This document shows, one piece after another, positions 1-10,206 of a DNA stretch of 64,000 nucleotides; the first letter of the stretch is position 1, and the number at the start of each line of letters is the position of its first letter. Under the pieces are notes generated by a model, which did no database searches, was not told the origin of the DNA, and saw nothing but the letters and a program-made list of their open reading frames with translations. The stretch is from Listeria ivanovii subsp. ivanovii (GTDB taxonomy: Bacteria > Bacillota > Bacilli > Lactobacillales > Listeriaceae): assembly GCF_900187025.1 (NCBI RefSeq), contig NZ_LT906478.1, forward strand, positions 2,650,001 to 2,714,000, given 5' to 3'. Made by a program: the position numbers and the translations under genes.

Positions 1-121
1 ATGGAATGTAATCTTCCCAGTCTCTATTGTTAATAACGATTTTGCCGTCGCCTGGTACTAAACGTACGCGAGCTACAGAGCTTTTACGACGACCAGTTCC
101 GTAATATTGTACTTGAGCCAC
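1..121 (-). CDS. rpsI: 30S ribosomal protein S9, 5' part only
   Basis: Only the first 40 codons lie in the window; the gene runs off the left edge. The start is a GTG at 121, with a GGAGGAA ribosome binding site at 129-134 and 7 nt spacing. The residues [19 protein letters not shown] are the classic S9 N-terminus. S9 sits in the head of the small subunit, and its C-terminal tail (not visible here) contacts P-site tRNA. It follows rplM by 21 nt and is surely cotranscribed with it, the usual rplM-rpsI pair. Confidence 0.95.
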   Translation of the reverse strand, partial: MAQVQYYGTGRRKSSVARVRLVPGDGKIVINNRDWEDYIP

Positions 122-142
122 TTAGTATTCCTCCTTTATTAA

Positions 143-580
143 TTAACCGCGTAATTCGTATACTTCTGGTTTTTGAGCCGCATGTTCGTGCTCTGCTCCA
201 CCGTATACGTGTAATTTTTTGAATAATTGACGTCCAAGAGAATTTTTTGGAAGCATACCTTTGATAGATAGTTCTAATAATTTCTCAGGATTGTTTGTAC
301 GCATTTCACCTGCAGTACGAGATTTCAAACCGCCTGGATATTGAGAGTGACGGTAGTAAATTTTGTCAGTAGCTTTTTTACCAGTAAGACCAATCTTACC
401 AGCGTTAATGATGATTACAAAGTCTCCAGTATCGATATGTGGAGTAAATTGTGGTTTAGTTTTTCCGCGAAGAATTGAAGCAACTTCACTGGATAAACGT
501 CCTAAAGAAACACCAGTAGCGTCGATAACGTACCATTTACGTTCTACTTCGCCGGGTTTCGCCATATAAGTTGTACGCAT
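143..580 (-). CDS. rplM: 50S ribosomal protein L13
   Basis: 145 aa, the normal length for Firmicute L13, an early-assembling 23S rRNA-binding protein. Visible family marks are KWYVIDATG near the N-terminus, [14 protein letters not shown] (about residues 27-40), and the internal [12 protein letters not shown] segment (about 107-118). It is first in the rplM-rpsI unit and has its own promoter at 719-747. A ~135 nt untranslated leader precedes it, suggesting the leader-mediated autoregulation known for L13 in Firmicutes. The ATG at 580 has an AGGAGGG site upstream. Confidence 0.97.
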   Translation of the reverse strand: MRTTYMAKPGEVERKWYVIDATGVSLGRLSSEVASILRGKTKPQFTPHIDTGDFVIIINAGKIGLTGKKATDKIYYRHSQYPGGLKSRTAGEMRTNNPEKLLELSIKGMLPKNSLGRQLFKKLHVYGGAEHEHAAQKPEVYELRG

Positions 581-718
581 GAATTACCCTCCTAAATAAA
601 TTGAAACAAATTAGCTCCCGAAAACTGTTCCTAATTCCCGAAATGCTATTCTATATTTTTATTGTTTAAACACAACAACCTTCCGGGGCTTATTGTGGGG
701 CAAACAATACCATAGTCC
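581..718 (-). promoter_or_regulatory. 5' untranslated leader of rplM (probable L13 leader)
   Basis: The stretch between the rplM promoter and start codon is about 135 nt with no ORF and contains GC-rich segments (for example CCCCGGAAGG) that can pair. Firmicutes are known to carry an L13 leader RNA at this place, to which L13 binds to repress its operon. The assignment rests on position and length; the fold was not computed. Confidence 0.5.
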
Positions 719-747
719 ATAATACCGTTTTTGGGTCAAAAAGTCAA
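719..747 (-). promoter_or_regulatory. Sigma-A promoter of rplM-rpsI
   Basis: On the minus strand, -35 TTGACT (742-747) and -10 TATTAT (719-724) are separated by 17 nt. It sits between the end of truA and the rplM leader, so rplM-rpsI has its own start even though it follows the ecf-truA genes closely. Confidence 0.8.
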
Positions 748-762
748 TGCTTTATTTAATTT

Positions 763-1509
763 TTATTCATAGTCAACCCGCCACAAATACAATCCTTGTG
801 GTGGCGCAGTCTTACTAATGAGTTTTTGTCGATCACGTGCCAGAAGTGCTTTTGTAATATCATCTGGGGAAATTCGTCCTTGTCCCGCATCAAGTAGCGT
901 TCCAGTTAAAATCCGTACCATGTTGTACAGGAAACCATTACCTTGAAAACAAATAACCAAAGTCTCATTATCTTCTTCATAAAAATCAATGCTATAAAGT
1001 GTCCGGACTTTCGAATCTCGCTCCGTTCTTGCGGAACAAAAACTAGTGAAATCATGTTCACCAATTAAGCGCTCACTTGCAATCTTCATTTGCTCCACAT
1101 TAAGCTCATAGGGATAATGCAGTGCAAAATTGCGACTAAATGGATCGAAAACTTTTGTTCGCTTTACTACATAACGATATTCTTTTCCGACCGTACCAAA
1201 TCTAGCATGAAAATCCGCCGGTGCCTCTTCTACTGTTATAAAGCTAATATCAAAAGGTGTCATCACTTGAAGTGCTTTTTGGAATTTTTCTGCTGAAACA
1301 GCTAGTTCTGAATCAAAATGAATTACTTGACCTTTCGCATGCACACCAGTGTCCGTTCTTCCGGATGCTGTTACTCGAACGCTTTTCCCTTTATGCATTT
1401 TTTTTAGCGCTTTTTCAATTTCCGCTTGAACAGTCCGCGTGTTTGGTTGTACTTGATAACCATAAAACCCACTTCCGTCATAAGAAATTACTGCTTTATA
1501 CCTTGTCAT
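763..1509 (-). CDS. truA: tRNA pseudouridine(38-40) synthase TruA
   Basis: Isomerises uridines 38-40 of the tRNA anticodon stem to pseudouridine. The conserved catalytic loop [14 protein letters not shown] carries the nucleophilic Asp of [13 protein letters not shown] and HDFTSFC are further TruA blocks. The frame stays open to a TTG at 1530, but that codon has no binding site. I chose the ATG at 1509 ([12 protein letters not shown]), preceded by GGAG, giving 248 aa, normal for the family. It follows ecfT by 5 nt, so truA is the last gene of the ecfA1-ecfA2-ecfT-truA unit, as in Bacillus. Confidence 0.95.
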   Translation of the reverse strand: MTRYKAVISYDGSGFYGYQVQPNTRTVQAEIEKALKKMHKGKSVRVTASGRTDTGVHAKGQVIHFDSELAVSAEKFQKALQVMTPFDISFITVEEAPADFHARFGTVGKEYRYVVKRTKVFDPFSRNFALHYPYELNVEQMKIASERLIGEHDFTSFCSARTERDSKVRTLYSIDFYEEDNETLVICFQGNGFLYNMVRILTGTLLDAGQGRISPDDITKALLARDRQKLISKTAPPQGLYLWRVDYE

Positions 1510-1514
1510 CCCCT

Positions 1515-2312
1515 TCAACTCCGCAACCAAAATAATAATCCACTTAAAATAACAAGTGAAATAAGTAAAAATGTATCAGCAAACCGCCAGCGTAACAAAC
1601 GAAATCTTGTCCGTCCTGTTCCACCACGATAACCTCTCGCTTCCATCGCAATCGCTAAATCTTCTGCTCGTTTAAACGCACTAATAAACAATGGAACAAG
1701 TAATGGAATAATTGCCTTAATCCGGTCTCGCCATTTTCCGCTTGTAAATTCTACCCCACGCGCTTTTTGTGCTTTCAAAATTTTCTCTGTTTCATCCATT
1801 AGCGTTGGGATAAAACGAAGCGAAATACTTAACATCAGTGCGAGCTCATGAACAGGCAAATGTACTAAGCGGAAAGGTGCCAAAATTTTCTCTAGTCCGT
1901 CTGTTAGTTCAATCGGACTTGTTGTAAGTGTTAGCAAGGTTGTCATGAAAATAATCAGTACGAAGCGACAAAACATCATTGCTCCGTTCGTCAGTCCAAG
2001 CGTCGTAATTTGTAATGGCCCTAAATCCACTAATATTGTTCCACCTTTTGTAAAAAAAACTTGTAGTAACAATGTAATTAAAATCAGCCAGAATATCGGT
2101 TGTAACCCTCTAATAAAAAATAAAAATGGCACTTTCGATGTTAACACCAGATACAACACATAAAGAAACATCAGCGCATACGTCTGCCAATTGTTCGCTA
2201 AAAAAACAATGGCAATAAACGCCATGACTGCAGTAATTTTCGCACGAGGATCAAGCTTGTGGAGCCAGGAATTTCCCGGAATATAGCGCCCGAGAATCAT
2301 TTTATCCATCAT
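1515..2312 (-). CDS. ecfT: ECF transporter transmembrane subunit EcfT
   Basis: 265 aa, strongly hydrophobic, with about five to six membrane spans. It is the scaffold that couples the two EcfA ATPases to exchangeable vitamin-binding S components. Two Ala-Arg-Gly coupling motifs are visible, KARGVEF (about 184-190) and EARGYRGG (about 223-230), which dock in the ATPase grooves. It begins 2 nt after ecfA2. A paralogue lies at 21929-22729 beside the electron-transfer genes, so two T subunits may share one ATPase pair. Confidence 0.93.
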   Translation of the reverse strand: MMDKMILGRYIPGNSWLHKLDPRAKITAVMAFIAIVFLANNWQTYALMFLYVLYLVLTSKVPFLFFIRGLQPIFWLILITLLLQVFFTKGGTILVDLGPLQITTLGLTNGAMMFCRFVLIIFMTTLLTLTTSPIELTDGLEKILAPFRLVHLPVHELALMLSISLRFIPTLMDETEKILKAQKARGVEFTSGKWRDRIKAIIPLLVPLFISAFKRAEDLAIAMEARGYRGGTGRTRFRLLRWRFADTFLLISLVILSGLLFWLRS

Positions 2313-2314
2313 GA

Positions 2315-3181
2315 TTAAGCCCCGCCCTTCGCTAAGTGTGGCGCCATTTCCATTGTTAGTTCATCCATTGTTAAGCAAGTTTTAGTTAGCTTTACATTGA
2401 ATTTACGTTCAAATAAACCTTGGAATCGTACCACATCAGGAACAGAAAGACCAAGTTCAATTAATTCTCCTGGATTAGCAAATATTTCCCGTGGAGCTCC
2501 GATTTGAAGGACTGTTCCAGCTTTCATTAAAACGATTTTCTCCGCATATCGTGCGGCATCTTCCATACTATGCGTTACAAGAACAGTAGTTAGCCCTTTT
2601 TCTTTGTGGAGGTTATAAAACATTTCCATGATTTCTTCTCGTCCATGTGGGTCCAGTCCAGCAGTTGGTTCATCTAGCACGAGTACTTCTGGGTCCATTG
2701 CCAAAACACCCGCAATCGCAACCCTACGCATTTGCCCACCAGAAAGTTCAAATGGGGAGCGAGATAAAATATCCTCTGTTAACCCCACCTCATAAATCAC
2801 TTTTTTAGCGCGTTGTCTCGCATCTTCTTCAGAAACACCAAAATTCATTGGTCCAAAACAAATGTCTTTTTCCACCGTTTCTTCAAATAATTGCGCTTCT
2901 GGAAACTGGAAAACAATTCCCACTTTTTTACGAAGATCGCGAAGTTTTTTTTGTTTTACTCCAGCAACAATTTCTCTATCACCAACTGTAATTTTACCTT
3001 CTGTTGGCATTAAAAGTGCATTCAGATGTTGAAGTAACGTTGATTTACCGGAACCAGTATGTCCAATAATCGCGGAATAGCTACCAGAATCAAAAGAAAC
3101 ATTTACATCAAGTAATGCTCGCTTTTCAAACGGGCTATTTTTTTGATAACAATAACCTAGTTGTTCGAGTTTAATTTCCAT
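2315..3181 (-). CDS. ecfA2: ECF transporter ATP-binding subunit EcfA2
   Basis: 288 aa ABC ATPase. Walker A is GHTGSGKST (about 38-46), Q-loop VFQFPEAQ, signature LSGGQMRR, Walker [13 protein letters not shown], and H-loop VTHSMED. EcfA2 pairs with EcfA1 to power energy-coupling-factor uptake of vitamins and metals. The start overlaps the end of ecfA1 by 25 nt, with the nearest AGGAG 16 nt upstream, which suggests translational coupling. This fits the ecfA1-ecfA2-ecfT order typical of Firmicutes. Confidence 0.93.
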   Translation of the reverse strand: MEIKLEQLGYCYQKNSPFEKRALLDVNVSFDSGSYSAIIGHTGSGKSTLLQHLNALLMPTEGKITVGDREIVAGVKQKKLRDLRKKVGIVFQFPEAQLFEETVEKDICFGPMNFGVSEEDARQRAKKVIYEVGLTEDILSRSPFELSGGQMRRVAIAGVLAMDPEVLVLDEPTAGLDPHGREEIMEMFYNLHKEKGLTTVLVTHSMEDAARYAEKIVLMKAGTVLQIGAPREIFANPGELIELGLSVPDVVRFQGLFERKFNVKLTKTCLTMDELTMEMAPHLAKGGA

Positions 3182-3996
3182 AATTGATCTAGTAAGGCTC
3201 CTTCCGATAGCACGGTACTTCCTGTTTCAAAGCCACCAGCAGCTAGTTTTTCTTGTAATTCAATAATAAACGGCACACCTAATCCGATTTTTCGCATCGC
3301 ATCAGCTTGCTCAAAGATTTCTTTGGGCGTTCCTTCGCTATGAATTTCTCCTTCGTTCATCACAATTACCCGATCAGCAAAAAGAACTTCATCCAAATCA
3401 TGTGTAATCGAAATAACCGTAATATCTTCTTGTTCGCGCATGATTCGAATTGTTTCCATCACTTCCGCGCGTCCTCTTGGATCAAGCATTGAAGTTGCTT
3501 CATCTAAAATAATAACATCCGGTTGTAATGCTAGCACACCTGCAATAGCGACCCGTTGTTTTTGTCCCCCAGAAAGTCTAGCTGGTTCGTGTAACGCGTA
3601 ACTTTGCATACCGACTTCATTAAGGGCAGATTCGACACGGTCGACCATAATATCATGAGGAATCCCGTGATTTTCAAGACCGAAAGCAACATCATCTTGC
3701 ACTGTAGCTCCAACAAATTGATTATCAGGATTTTGGAAAACCATTCCGACTTGTCGTCTAATTTCCCATATATTTTTTTCAGACAAAACAAAATGTCCGA
3801 TTTTAATTAAACCATCTTCTGGAAAAAGCAAACCATTCAACAGTTTAGCGATAGTTGATTTCCCGGAACCATTGTGACCAACAAGTGCCACCCATTCCCC
3901 TTTTTCCGCAGAAATTGATACATCTTTCACTGCAAATTTCTCCGTGTCTTCATACTTATAAAAAACATGTTCTAATCTTACAAAACTTTCCGCCAT
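3157..3996 (-). CDS. ecfA1: ECF transporter ATP-binding subunit EcfA1
   Basis: 279 aa from the ATG at 3996 ([11 protein letters not shown]), which has GAGGTG 7 nt upstream; the frame is open further upstream but without a binding site. Motifs are Walker [11 protein letters not shown]-loop [11 protein letters not shown], signature LSGGQKQR, Walker [14 protein letters not shown], and H-loop ITHDLDE. The QNPDNQ Q-loop and DEATSMLD are typical of the EcfA1 (CbiO) half. It is first in the ecfA1-ecfA2-ecfT-truA unit, with a promoter at 4031-4059. Confidence 0.93.
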   Translation of the reverse strand: MAESFVRLEHVFYKYEDTEKFAVKDVSISAEKGEWVALVGHNGSGKSTIAKLLNGLLFPEDGLIKIGHFVLSEKNIWEIRRQVGMVFQNPDNQFVGATVQDDVAFGLENHGIPHDIMVDRVESALNEVGMQSYALHEPARLSGGQKQRVAIAGVLALQPDVIILDEATSMLDPRGRAEVMETIRIMREQEDITVISITHDLDEVLFADRVIVMNEGEIHSEGTPKEIFEQADAMRKIGLGVPFIIELQEKLAAGGFETGSTVLSEGALLDQLWKLNSNN

Positions 3997-4030
3997 GCTT
4001 AACACCTCACTTTTCGACCATTCATTGTTT

Positions 4031-4059
4031 ATTATAGTATAAACATCTACCTTGCGCAA
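4031..4059 (-). promoter_or_regulatory. Promoter of ecfA1-ecfA2-ecfT-truA
   Basis: On the minus strand, -35 TTGCGC (4054-4059) is followed after 17 nt by a consensus -10 TATAAT (4031-4036). It ends about 35 nt before the chosen ecfA1 start codon, supporting that start over the longer frame. Confidence 0.7.
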
Positions 4060-4069
4060 AATTTCCTTT

Positions 4070-4099
4070 TTGATTGCATTGGTTTATTTAGGGTAAAAA
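4070..4099 (+). promoter_or_regulatory. Possible promoter of the MgtC-like gene
   Basis: TTGATT (4070-4075), an 18 nt spacer, and TAAAAA (4094-4099) lie upstream of the plus-strand gene and back to back with the ecfA1 promoter. The -10 is a poor match, so this is tentative. Confidence 0.35.
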
Positions 4100-4130
4100 T
4101 AAAGTACATATAAGTTAAGGAAGTGATATT

Positions 4131-4793
4131 ATGTTACCCGATTTTATTTTGCGGCTAGTTGTTGCAGGTGTTCTTGGGGCGATTATCGGCCTTGACCGAG
4201 AAATCCGAGCTAAAGAAGCTGGTTTTAGAACACATTTTCTTGTCTCTCTTGGTAGTGCATTAATTATGATTGTTTCTCAGTATGGCTTTTCAGAAATTGC
4301 TAAAATACAAACTGTATCTTTTGACCCGAGTCGTATCGCTGCACAGGTTGTAAGCGGAATTGGCTTTATTGGCGCAGGGACAATTATTATCCAAAAAAAA
4401 TTTGTAAGAGGTTTGACAACTGCGGCAGGTCTTTGGGCTACTGCTGGTATCGGCCTTGCAGTTGGAGCTGGCATGTACTGGGTTGGTATTGCAGCTACTT
4501 TGCTTACATTAATAGGTCTAGAATTTCTTAGTATTATTTTTAAATCATTTGGTCTCCATACAACATCCCTCCTATATTCAACAACTGACCGTGCCAATCT
4601 CGTAAAGATTACCGAGAAAATAAAGCAAAATAAGCAACAAATAATTTCTTACAATACCGAAAAAGAAACAGTTGGTGAAAGCCTTGTTTTTAAGGTAAAT
4701 ATTGTTATAAAAACAAAAAATAAGCAGGAAGAATCCGAACTATTTCACTTTATTCAAAATCTTCCTCATATCACCATGGAGAAAATGGAGTAA
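4131..4793 (+). CDS. MgtC/SapB family membrane protein
   Basis: 220 aa. The first ~135 residues form about four membrane helices with the family hallmark GAIIGLDREIRAKEAGFRTH (about 17-36). A soluble C-terminal domain of ~80 residues follows, like the ACT-like domain of MgtC. MgtC proteins are linked to growth in low magnesium and inside macrophages and modulate the F-type ATPase in some bacteria; the exact role here is unknown. The ATG at 4131 follows AAGGAAG. It appears monocistronic, divergent from the ecf genes. Confidence 0.85.
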   Translation: MLPDFILRLVVAGVLGAIIGLDREIRAKEAGFRTHFLVSLGSALIMIVSQYGFSEIAKIQTVSFDPSRIAAQVVSGIGFIGAGTIIIQKKFVRGLTTAAGLWATAGIGLAVGAGMYWVGIAATLLTLIGLEFLSIIFKSFGLHTTSLLYSTTDRANLVKITEKIKQNKQQIISYNTEKETVGESLVFKVNIVIKTKNKQEESELFHFIQNLPHITMEKME

Positions 4794-4842
4794 AGTGTTC
4801 TCATATTCTGCAAAAATACGTCAATTGTTCACAGAATATCCA

Positions 4843-4872
4843 TTTACATCTTAATCCCCTCTTTGCTATAAT
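4843..4872 (+). promoter_or_regulatory. Promoter of the acetamidase-like gene
   Basis: TTTACA (4843-4848), an 18 nt spacer, and consensus TATAAT (4867-4872), 40 nt upstream of the start at 4913. Confidence 0.75.
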
Positions 4873-4912
4873 TCACCCGTCAGTATAAAACTGAACAGGG
4901 AGAAGGGATGAG

Positions 4913-5812
4913 ATGAAAAACCTTGTAACCAGAGAGCAGTCGATTTATAAGATGGATAAATTGGCCCAACCTGCGCTTACAGTAAAAGATGGCTCTGTTG
5001 TGAAAATAAAAATAAAAGATCACTTCAACGGTCAACTTCACAAAGAACGGCTTCATTACGGGGAACTAGATTGGAAGCAGTTTTCACCAACGAGTGGACC
5101 AATATTTGTCGACGGGGCAAAACCAGGAGACTTGCTCGCTGTAACAATTGAAAAAATTGAGCTTACTAGTACGAATACTTTCTTACTAAATGGCCCAAAC
5201 ATCGGATTACTAGATGATTTATTACCAAATAATTGTATTAGGAGTTATAAAATTCAACATAATAAAATCATTTACTCCGAACAAATCAATATTCATATCG
5301 AAAAATCAATCGGCTTATTAAAAACTGAATCAACAAATGAATCAAGACCCGTTCAACTACCGACTGATTGCGGAGGTGCGCTTAATTCCGCTTATCTTAC
5401 AGAAGGTGCGACTATCTTTTTACCTGTTGAAAAACAAGGTGCTTTGCTTCATGTTGGTGATGTTCATGCAACTACTGGTCTTAGGGAAATTACCTCAAGT
5501 TGCGCAGAAATCCCCGCAGAAGTTACACTAAGGCTTCAAATCCTAAAAAATAAAAAAGCGCCAACTCCAGTCATCATTCATGACAATCACTTAATTTGTA
5601 TTGCTTCTGATTCCACCGTTGAAAGCGCAGCAAAAACTGCTTTACAAAATATGGTGGATTTACTAACAGCTACTGATAAAATGACCATTGAAGATGCCGT
5701 GTTCTTATTATCACTCGATGGCGATTTTCAAATTTGCCATTTAAGTAGACCTAGTCAGACAGCAAGTATCAAACTACCATTAGATTATTTTCCAGAAATG
5801 CCATTTTTATAA
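4913..5812 (+). CDS. Acetamidase/formamidase family protein
   Basis: 299 aa, similar in length to the short bacterial FmdA/AmdA family, which hydrolyses short-chain amides to ammonia and the acid. Family features are GPIFVDGAKPGDLLAVTIEKIEL (about 63-85, of which GDLLAV is the core), DCGG (about 155), and GALLHVGDVHATTG with the metal-site-like HVGDVHA. The ATG at 4913 is preceded by GGGAGAAGGG. Own promoter and terminator make it monocistronic. The true substrate cannot be read from the sequence. Confidence 0.82.
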   Translation: MKNLVTREQSIYKMDKLAQPALTVKDGSVVKIKIKDHFNGQLHKERLHYGELDWKQFSPTSGPIFVDGAKPGDLLAVTIEKIELTSTNTFLLNGPNIGLLDDLLPNNCIRSYKIQHNKIIYSEQINIHIEKSIGLLKTESTNESRPVQLPTDCGGALNSAYLTEGATIFLPVEKQGALLHVGDVHATTGLREITSSCAEIPAEVTLRLQILKNKKAPTPVIIHDNHLICIASDSTVESAAKTALQNMVDLLTATDKMTIEDAVFLLSLDGDFQICHLSRPSQTASIKLPLDYFPEMPFL

Positions 5813-5857
5813 AAGAAATCCTATTGCTCCATTTAACGAGCAATAGGATTTCTTTTA
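5812..5857. terminator. Bidirectional terminator between convergent genes
   Basis: A long perfect inverted repeat, AAAGAAATCCTATTGCTC and its complement, flanks a ~9 nt loop. A-rich and T-rich tails on both sides allow it to stop both the acetamidase gene (plus) and the winged-helix gene (minus), whose stop codon lies inside the right tail. Confidence 0.9.
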
Positions 5858-6949
5858 TATTTGTTCAAAAGTACTTCCTTGATAATTTTTACCTAAAAAT
5901 ACAGCAAGTTGTATAGCTTCTTTCTCAACCTGTTTCTGAGTTCTCTTTGCTAGCTTTTTACTCAAATAAAAATAAAACACAATTTTTTCTCCGGTAATTT
6001 TATATCTCCATGTACCATAAAAAATATCATTTATAATTAAAACAGCTTCAATTTGACCAGCAGTTCTCCAAATCAAGCTTGTTTCTTTTTCATTTGCCAA
6101 CCAATCCTTTCTCCGATAACTAACAAAAAGTGGATCAAACTTACCAAGCAAAAGCGGCTTTTCTGATTTTAATTCTAATTGTATTTCCGTTTTGCTGTAA
6201 TACTTCTCCCCCTCTTCCCCTAAATAGCAGAAATAATTTGGTAGAAGTTTTCCGAGCGTTGCTTGAAATTCAAAATTCGGAAGTCCGGACCAATGCTTAA
6301 AATCTTGGACTGTGGCAGGACCATATGCACTGAAGTAGCGATCAATCATCACTTCTAGTCCTGTTTGCATCCGAGGTGCACTTAGCCATGATTCTTCTAT
6401 TTCTGAATCAATCCAATAACGATGGCTATAAAATTTAGTTTTTGGAGATTCTGGCACACAAAACAGTTTCCCGTCTAGCGATGCTTGGATAAATACGCCA
6501 CCCCAAGTCATCAGGGTTTTCGCCTGCTCACCAAATAATTTTGCAAATGCTTCTTTAGGAATTTTCTCCTCACTCATTAGAAGTAGTTCCATTTCTTCTA
6601 AAAGCGTATCTAAATTGCTTCCTAACCCATCTGTTTGCTTTTTAATCCAGTTGTTCCTATTTGCATATACTTCATGAATAAAAAACCACTCAGAAGGCGT
6701 ATACATGTGCACCGTCATTCTTTGACCCCAAATTTTAATTAGCTTCTTTTGATTGTAGTCCTTCTGCAACACTTCTTTTGTTAGATCACTTACACGATTA
6801 AACAGACTTATTTCGCCAAACTGTTGATATTGTGATTGTATGCCAAATAACGCACTTGAAGCGACAGGTGCGTTAGAAAATTTATTATGTAGTAAGCCAG
6901 AATTATACAGACGGTTTTTAGCTATTTCTGAGTTAGTTAGTATACGCAT
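5855..6949 (-). CDS. Winged-helix DNA-binding protein, AlkZ/YcaQ-like superfamily
   Basis: 364 aa. The N-terminal third has the pattern of the HTH_42 (AlkZ/YcaQ) group: FGIQSQYQQFGEISLFNR (about 35-52) and WGQRMTVHMYTPSEW (about 74-88). In characterised AlkZ and YcaQ enzymes this fold is a DNA glycosylase that unhooks interstrand crosslinks; the many Gram-positive relatives are uncharacterised. The catalytic QxQ motif of AlkZ is represented by Q-S-Q here, which I note without claiming activity. Flanked by terminators, so transcribed alone. Confidence 0.75.
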   Translation of the reverse strand: MRILTNSEIAKNRLYNSGLLHNKFSNAPVASSALFGIQSQYQQFGEISLFNRVSDLTKEVLQKDYNQKKLIKIWGQRMTVHMYTPSEWFFIHEVYANRNNWIKKQTDGLGSNLDTLLEEMELLLMSEEKIPKEAFAKLFGEQAKTLMTWGGVFIQASLDGKLFCVPESPKTKFYSHRYWIDSEIEESWLSAPRMQTGLEVMIDRYFSAYGPATVQDFKHWSGLPNFEFQATLGKLLPNYFCYLGEEGEKYYSKTEIQLELKSEKPLLLGKFDPLFVSYRRKDWLANEKETSLIWRTAGQIEAVLIINDIFYGTWRYKITGEKIVFYFYLSKKLAKRTQKQVEKEAIQLAVFLGKNYQGSTFEQI

Positions 6950-7031
6950 CTTTAGCCACTCCTTTTACTAGTCTTTGGAGTTCACTATAGATGTTTTTCG
7001 AAAGAAGCACAAGAAAAAACATGCTTTTCAA

Positions 7032-7106
7032 GTTTGACCTACAAAACGATACGTAAAGCAGGTCAAACAAAAAAAGCCTGCCTCCTAGCCTGTTTTATAG
7101 GCTAGG
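7032..7106 (-). terminator. Terminator region after rplQ (two stacked hairpins)
   Basis: On the minus strand, the first hairpin CCTAGCC/GGCTAGG (7084-7090 with 7100-7106) is followed within 8 nt by a seven-T run (7069-7075). A second perfect 9 bp repeat, GTTTGACCT/AGGTCAAAC (7032-7040 with 7060-7068), follows with a 19 nt loop. The first fits an intrinsic terminator of the infA-rplQ unit; the second is unexplained. Confidence 0.7.
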
Positions 7107-7178
7107 AAACACAGAGCTAGACAAGGAAACAAGAAGTCCCCATATCATGACACTCCACTTGCTTTAAACGTTTTATTA

Positions 7179-7586
7179 TTAAACTAATTCAATAATAACC
7201 ATTGGTGCGCCGTCACCGCGACGTGGACCTTTTTTCAAGATGCGAGTATAACCACCTTGACGTTCCGCGTAACGTGGAGCAACATCATCAAATAGTTTTT
7301 GTAGCGCGTAAACTGGACGGTTTTTCTTCACAGTAGAACCATCTTTACCTTTTGCATCTACTTGAACTACATCTACAACTTCATGACGAACAAAAGCAGC
7401 TGCTTGACGACGAGCGTGCAAGTCTCCTTTTTTCCCAGAAGTGATTAGTTTTTCAACAACTTTACGAATCTCTTTAGCGCGAGCTTCTGTTGTTTCAATA
7501 CGTTCATGTACGATTAAATCCGTTGCAAGATCACGTAGTAATGCTTTACGTTGTGAGCTTGTACGACCTAATTTTCTGTAACCCAT
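7179..7586 (-). CDS. rplQ: 50S ribosomal protein L17
   Basis: 135 aa including the expected [21 protein letters not shown]-terminus. Ends with the conserved [18 protein letters not shown] tail. L17 is last in the infA-rpmJ-rpsM-rpsK-rpoA-rplQ block, 16 nt after rpoA, the same order as in Bacillus. The ATG at 7586 follows AAAGGAGGCAATTCC. Confidence 0.97.
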   Translation of the reverse strand: MGYRKLGRTSSQRKALLRDLATDLIVHERIETTEARAKEIRKVVEKLITSGKKGDLHARRQAAAFVRHEVVDVVQVDAKGKDGSTVKKNRPVYALQKLFDDVAPRYAERQGGYTRILKKGPRRGDGAPMVIIELV

Positions 7587-7602
7587 GGAATTGCCTCCTT
7601 TA

Positions 7603-8547
7603 TCAGTTTTCGTTTCTTAGAGATAAGCCAAGGTCAGCCAGTTTTACTTTTACTTCCTCTAGCGATTTACGGCCCAAATTGCGAACTTTCATCATATCGT
7701 CTTCGGATTTATCAGCAAGTTCCTGTACTGTATTGATTCCAGCGCGTTTTAAACAATTATATGAACGAACAGACAAGTCTAATTCTTCAATAGTCATTTC
7801 AAGCACTTTCTCTTTATGGCTTTCTTCTTTTTCAATCATAATTTCAGCTTTTTGTGCTTCATCTGTCAAGTTAACGAAGATACTTAAGTGCTCAGAAAGA
7901 ATTTTAGCTCCAAGTGAAACTGCTTCTTCTGGGCTGATACTTCCGTCAGTCAACACATCAAACGTAAGCTTATCATAATTAGTTAATTGTCCAACACGTG
8001 TATTTTCCACTTGATAGTTCACGCGGATAACCGGTGAAAAGATTGAATCAACCGGAAGCACACCAATTGGCATATTTTCGCGTTTATTTTGATCAGCAGG
8101 TGTATAACCACGACCACGAGTAGCATTTAAACGCACATGAAATTTAGCATTATCACTTAATGTAGCAATGTGTAAGTCGGGATTTAAAATCTCAACGTCG
8201 CTGTCATAATTAATGTCAGCTGCAGTCACTACACCAGGACCTTGCATATCGATTTCTAATGTTTTTTCTTCATCAGAATAGATTTTTAACGCAAGTTTTT
8301 TAATATTTAAAATCATGGTTGTTACATCTTCTACTACACCTTCAATTACAGAAAACTCATGTAAAGCTCCATCAATTTGGATAGAGGTTACTGCTGCACC
8401 TGGAAGAGAAGATAATAGAATACGACGTAAGGAGTTACCCAAAGTTGTACCATATCCACGCTCAAGTGGCTCTACAACAAACTTTCCATACTTGGCATCA
8501 TCGCTGATCTCAATCGTCTCGATTTTTGGCTTTTCAATTTCGATCAT
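7603..8547 (-). CDS. rpoA: DNA-directed RNA polymerase subunit alpha
   Basis: 314 aa, the standard length. The N-terminal domain (to about 230) has the dimerisation and beta-binding signature [20 protein letters not shown] (about 33-52). A linker leads to the C-terminal domain with the UP-element-binding helices, including [16 protein letters not shown] and [12 protein letters not shown]. There is a 109 nt gap from rpsK in which I see no clear promoter. Confidence 0.98.
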   Translation of the reverse strand: MIEIEKPKIETIEISDDAKYGKFVVEPLERGYGTTLGNSLRRILLSSLPGAAVTSIQIDGALHEFSVIEGVVEDVTTMILNIKKLALKIYSDEEKTLEIDMQGPGVVTAADINYDSDVEILNPDLHIATLSDNAKFHVRLNATRGRGYTPADQNKRENMPIGVLPVDSIFSPVIRVNYQVENTRVGQLTNYDKLTFDVLTDGSISPEEAVSLGAKILSEHLSIFVNLTDEAQKAEIMIEKEESHKEKVLEMTIEELDLSVRSYNCLKRAGINTVQELADKSEDDMMKVRNLGRKSLEEVKVKLADLGLSLRNEN

Positions 8548-8656
8548 TCAAATTTACCCTCCTTCAAAACGTCTAGAATATCAGTCTTTATGTCAAACTC
8601 TCTGCCTTGATAGTTAAGACAGTAAAAATCTACTATTGGCAAAAGAAAACGACCAC

Positions 8657-9046
<390 letters not shown>

Positions 9047-9068
9047 TCACTAACTACCTCCTTTACTA

Positions 9069-9434
9069 TTATTTCTTTTTGCCTGCTACTGTTTTGGACG
9101 GGCCTTTACGAGTACGGGCATTATTTTTTGTATTTTGTCCGCGAACTGGAAGTCCACGACGGTGACGCATGCCACGGTAAGAACCGATTTCAATTAGACG
9201 TTTAATGTTTAAGTTTACTTCACGACGAAGGTCACCTTCAACTTTAATACGGTCTAAGATTTCGCGGATTTTACCTAGCTCTTCCTCAGTTAAATCACGA
9301 GTACGAGTATCTTCAGAAACACCAGCTTCAGCAAGAACTTTGCTAGCTGTTTGTTTACCGATACCATAAATGTAAGTCAGGGAAATAACAATACGTTTTT
9401 CACGTGGAACGTCCACACCTGCAATACGTGCCAT
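9069..9434 (-). CDS. rpsM: 30S ribosomal protein S13
   Basis: 121 aa. [15 protein letters not shown] start, [16 protein letters not shown] (helix-two-turn-helix, about 25-40), and [17 protein letters not shown] near the C-terminus, which touches P-site tRNA and forms the B1 inter-subunit bridges. Start preceded by AGGAGGTGC. Confidence 0.97.
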   Translation of the reverse strand: MARIAGVDVPREKRIVISLTYIYGIGKQTASKVLAEAGVSEDTRTRDLTEEELGKIREILDRIKVEGDLRREVNLNIKRLIEIGSYRGMRHRRGLPVRGQNTKNNARTRKGPSKTVAGKKK

Positions 9435-9452
9435 TTACTTAAGCACCTCCTC

Positions 9453-9584
<132 letters not shown>

Positions 9585-9669
9585 TTATTAGAGAAAATGT
9601 CTCTATAAACCGATAATTTCTAAGCTGGGCGAACCAGACCGGTATATAAATTCAATTTCGGAGTGCAAA

Positions 9670-9888
9670 TTATTTAAAACGATAAGTAATTCTTCCGCGT
9701 GTCAGGTCGTATGGAGAAAGCTCTACTGTCACTTTATCTCCGGGTAAAATACGAATGTAGTGCATGCGGATTTTACCTGAAACAGTTGCCAGTACTTTAT
9801 GACCATTTTCGAGTTCAACATTGAACATCGCGTTTGGTAGAGTTTCTTGCACAACGCCTTCTACTTCAATAACATCTTCCTTTGCCAT
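9670..9888 (-). CDS. infA: Translation initiation factor IF-1
   Basis: 72 aa from the ATG at 9888 ([20 protein letters not shown]), directly after AAGGAGG. The frame continues open upstream to 10044, but those 52 codons match nothing and precede the binding site. IF-1 is a single S1/OB-fold protein that occupies the A site during initiation; the [18 protein letters not shown] and [11 protein letters not shown] blocks are diagnostic. First gene of the infA-rplQ unit. Confidence 0.97.
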   Translation of the reverse strand: MAKEDVIEVEGVVQETLPNAMFNVELENGHKVLATVSGKIRMHYIRILPGDKVTVELSPYDLTRGRITYRFK

Positions 9889-10206
9889 ATGTTTGCTACC
9901 TCCTTCTTGTATTCTTGGATTTGTTCCTGATGCAGGCCTAATCCTTTCAGTGTAACTATTTCTCTTACATGAAAAAACGTAAAACATGCAAAAATGGATG
10001 CACTTCTTTAAAAGGCAACACAATTTCGCCAGCTTTTCAGACAACCTGTAAAAGTGAAATCCGTAAAACCAGAAGAACTGTCACACGCAAAAGCATTGCG
10101 GCTGAGCAGGTCAGGGTAGAACATATACGTCATTCGGATGATCTTCAAACGGTTCTCTCGTTCATCATGATTTGCTTAGATGCCTTTATTCCACTGCCAA
10201 TTATCC
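9889..10206 (-). other. Long untranslated region upstream of infA (map absent)
   Basis: About 320 nt between a promoter-like site and infA. Bacillus has map (methionine aminopeptidase) and a KOW-domain gene between adk and infA; neither is present. On the minus strand I can read an open stretch of 41 codons starting at an ATG near 10131 (MTYMFYPDLLSRNAF...), with no good binding site and no family resemblance, and a 7-codon ORF MMNERTV. The segment is richer in G+C than other intergenic DNA here. It may be a structured leader or an sRNA; see findings. Confidence 0.4.

Noticed and set aside
9889-10044. 52-codon N-terminal extension of infA in an open frame
   Set aside because: It begins at TTG without a binding site, while AAGGAGG directly precedes the canonical IF-1 ATG at 9888, and the residues match nothing in the family.
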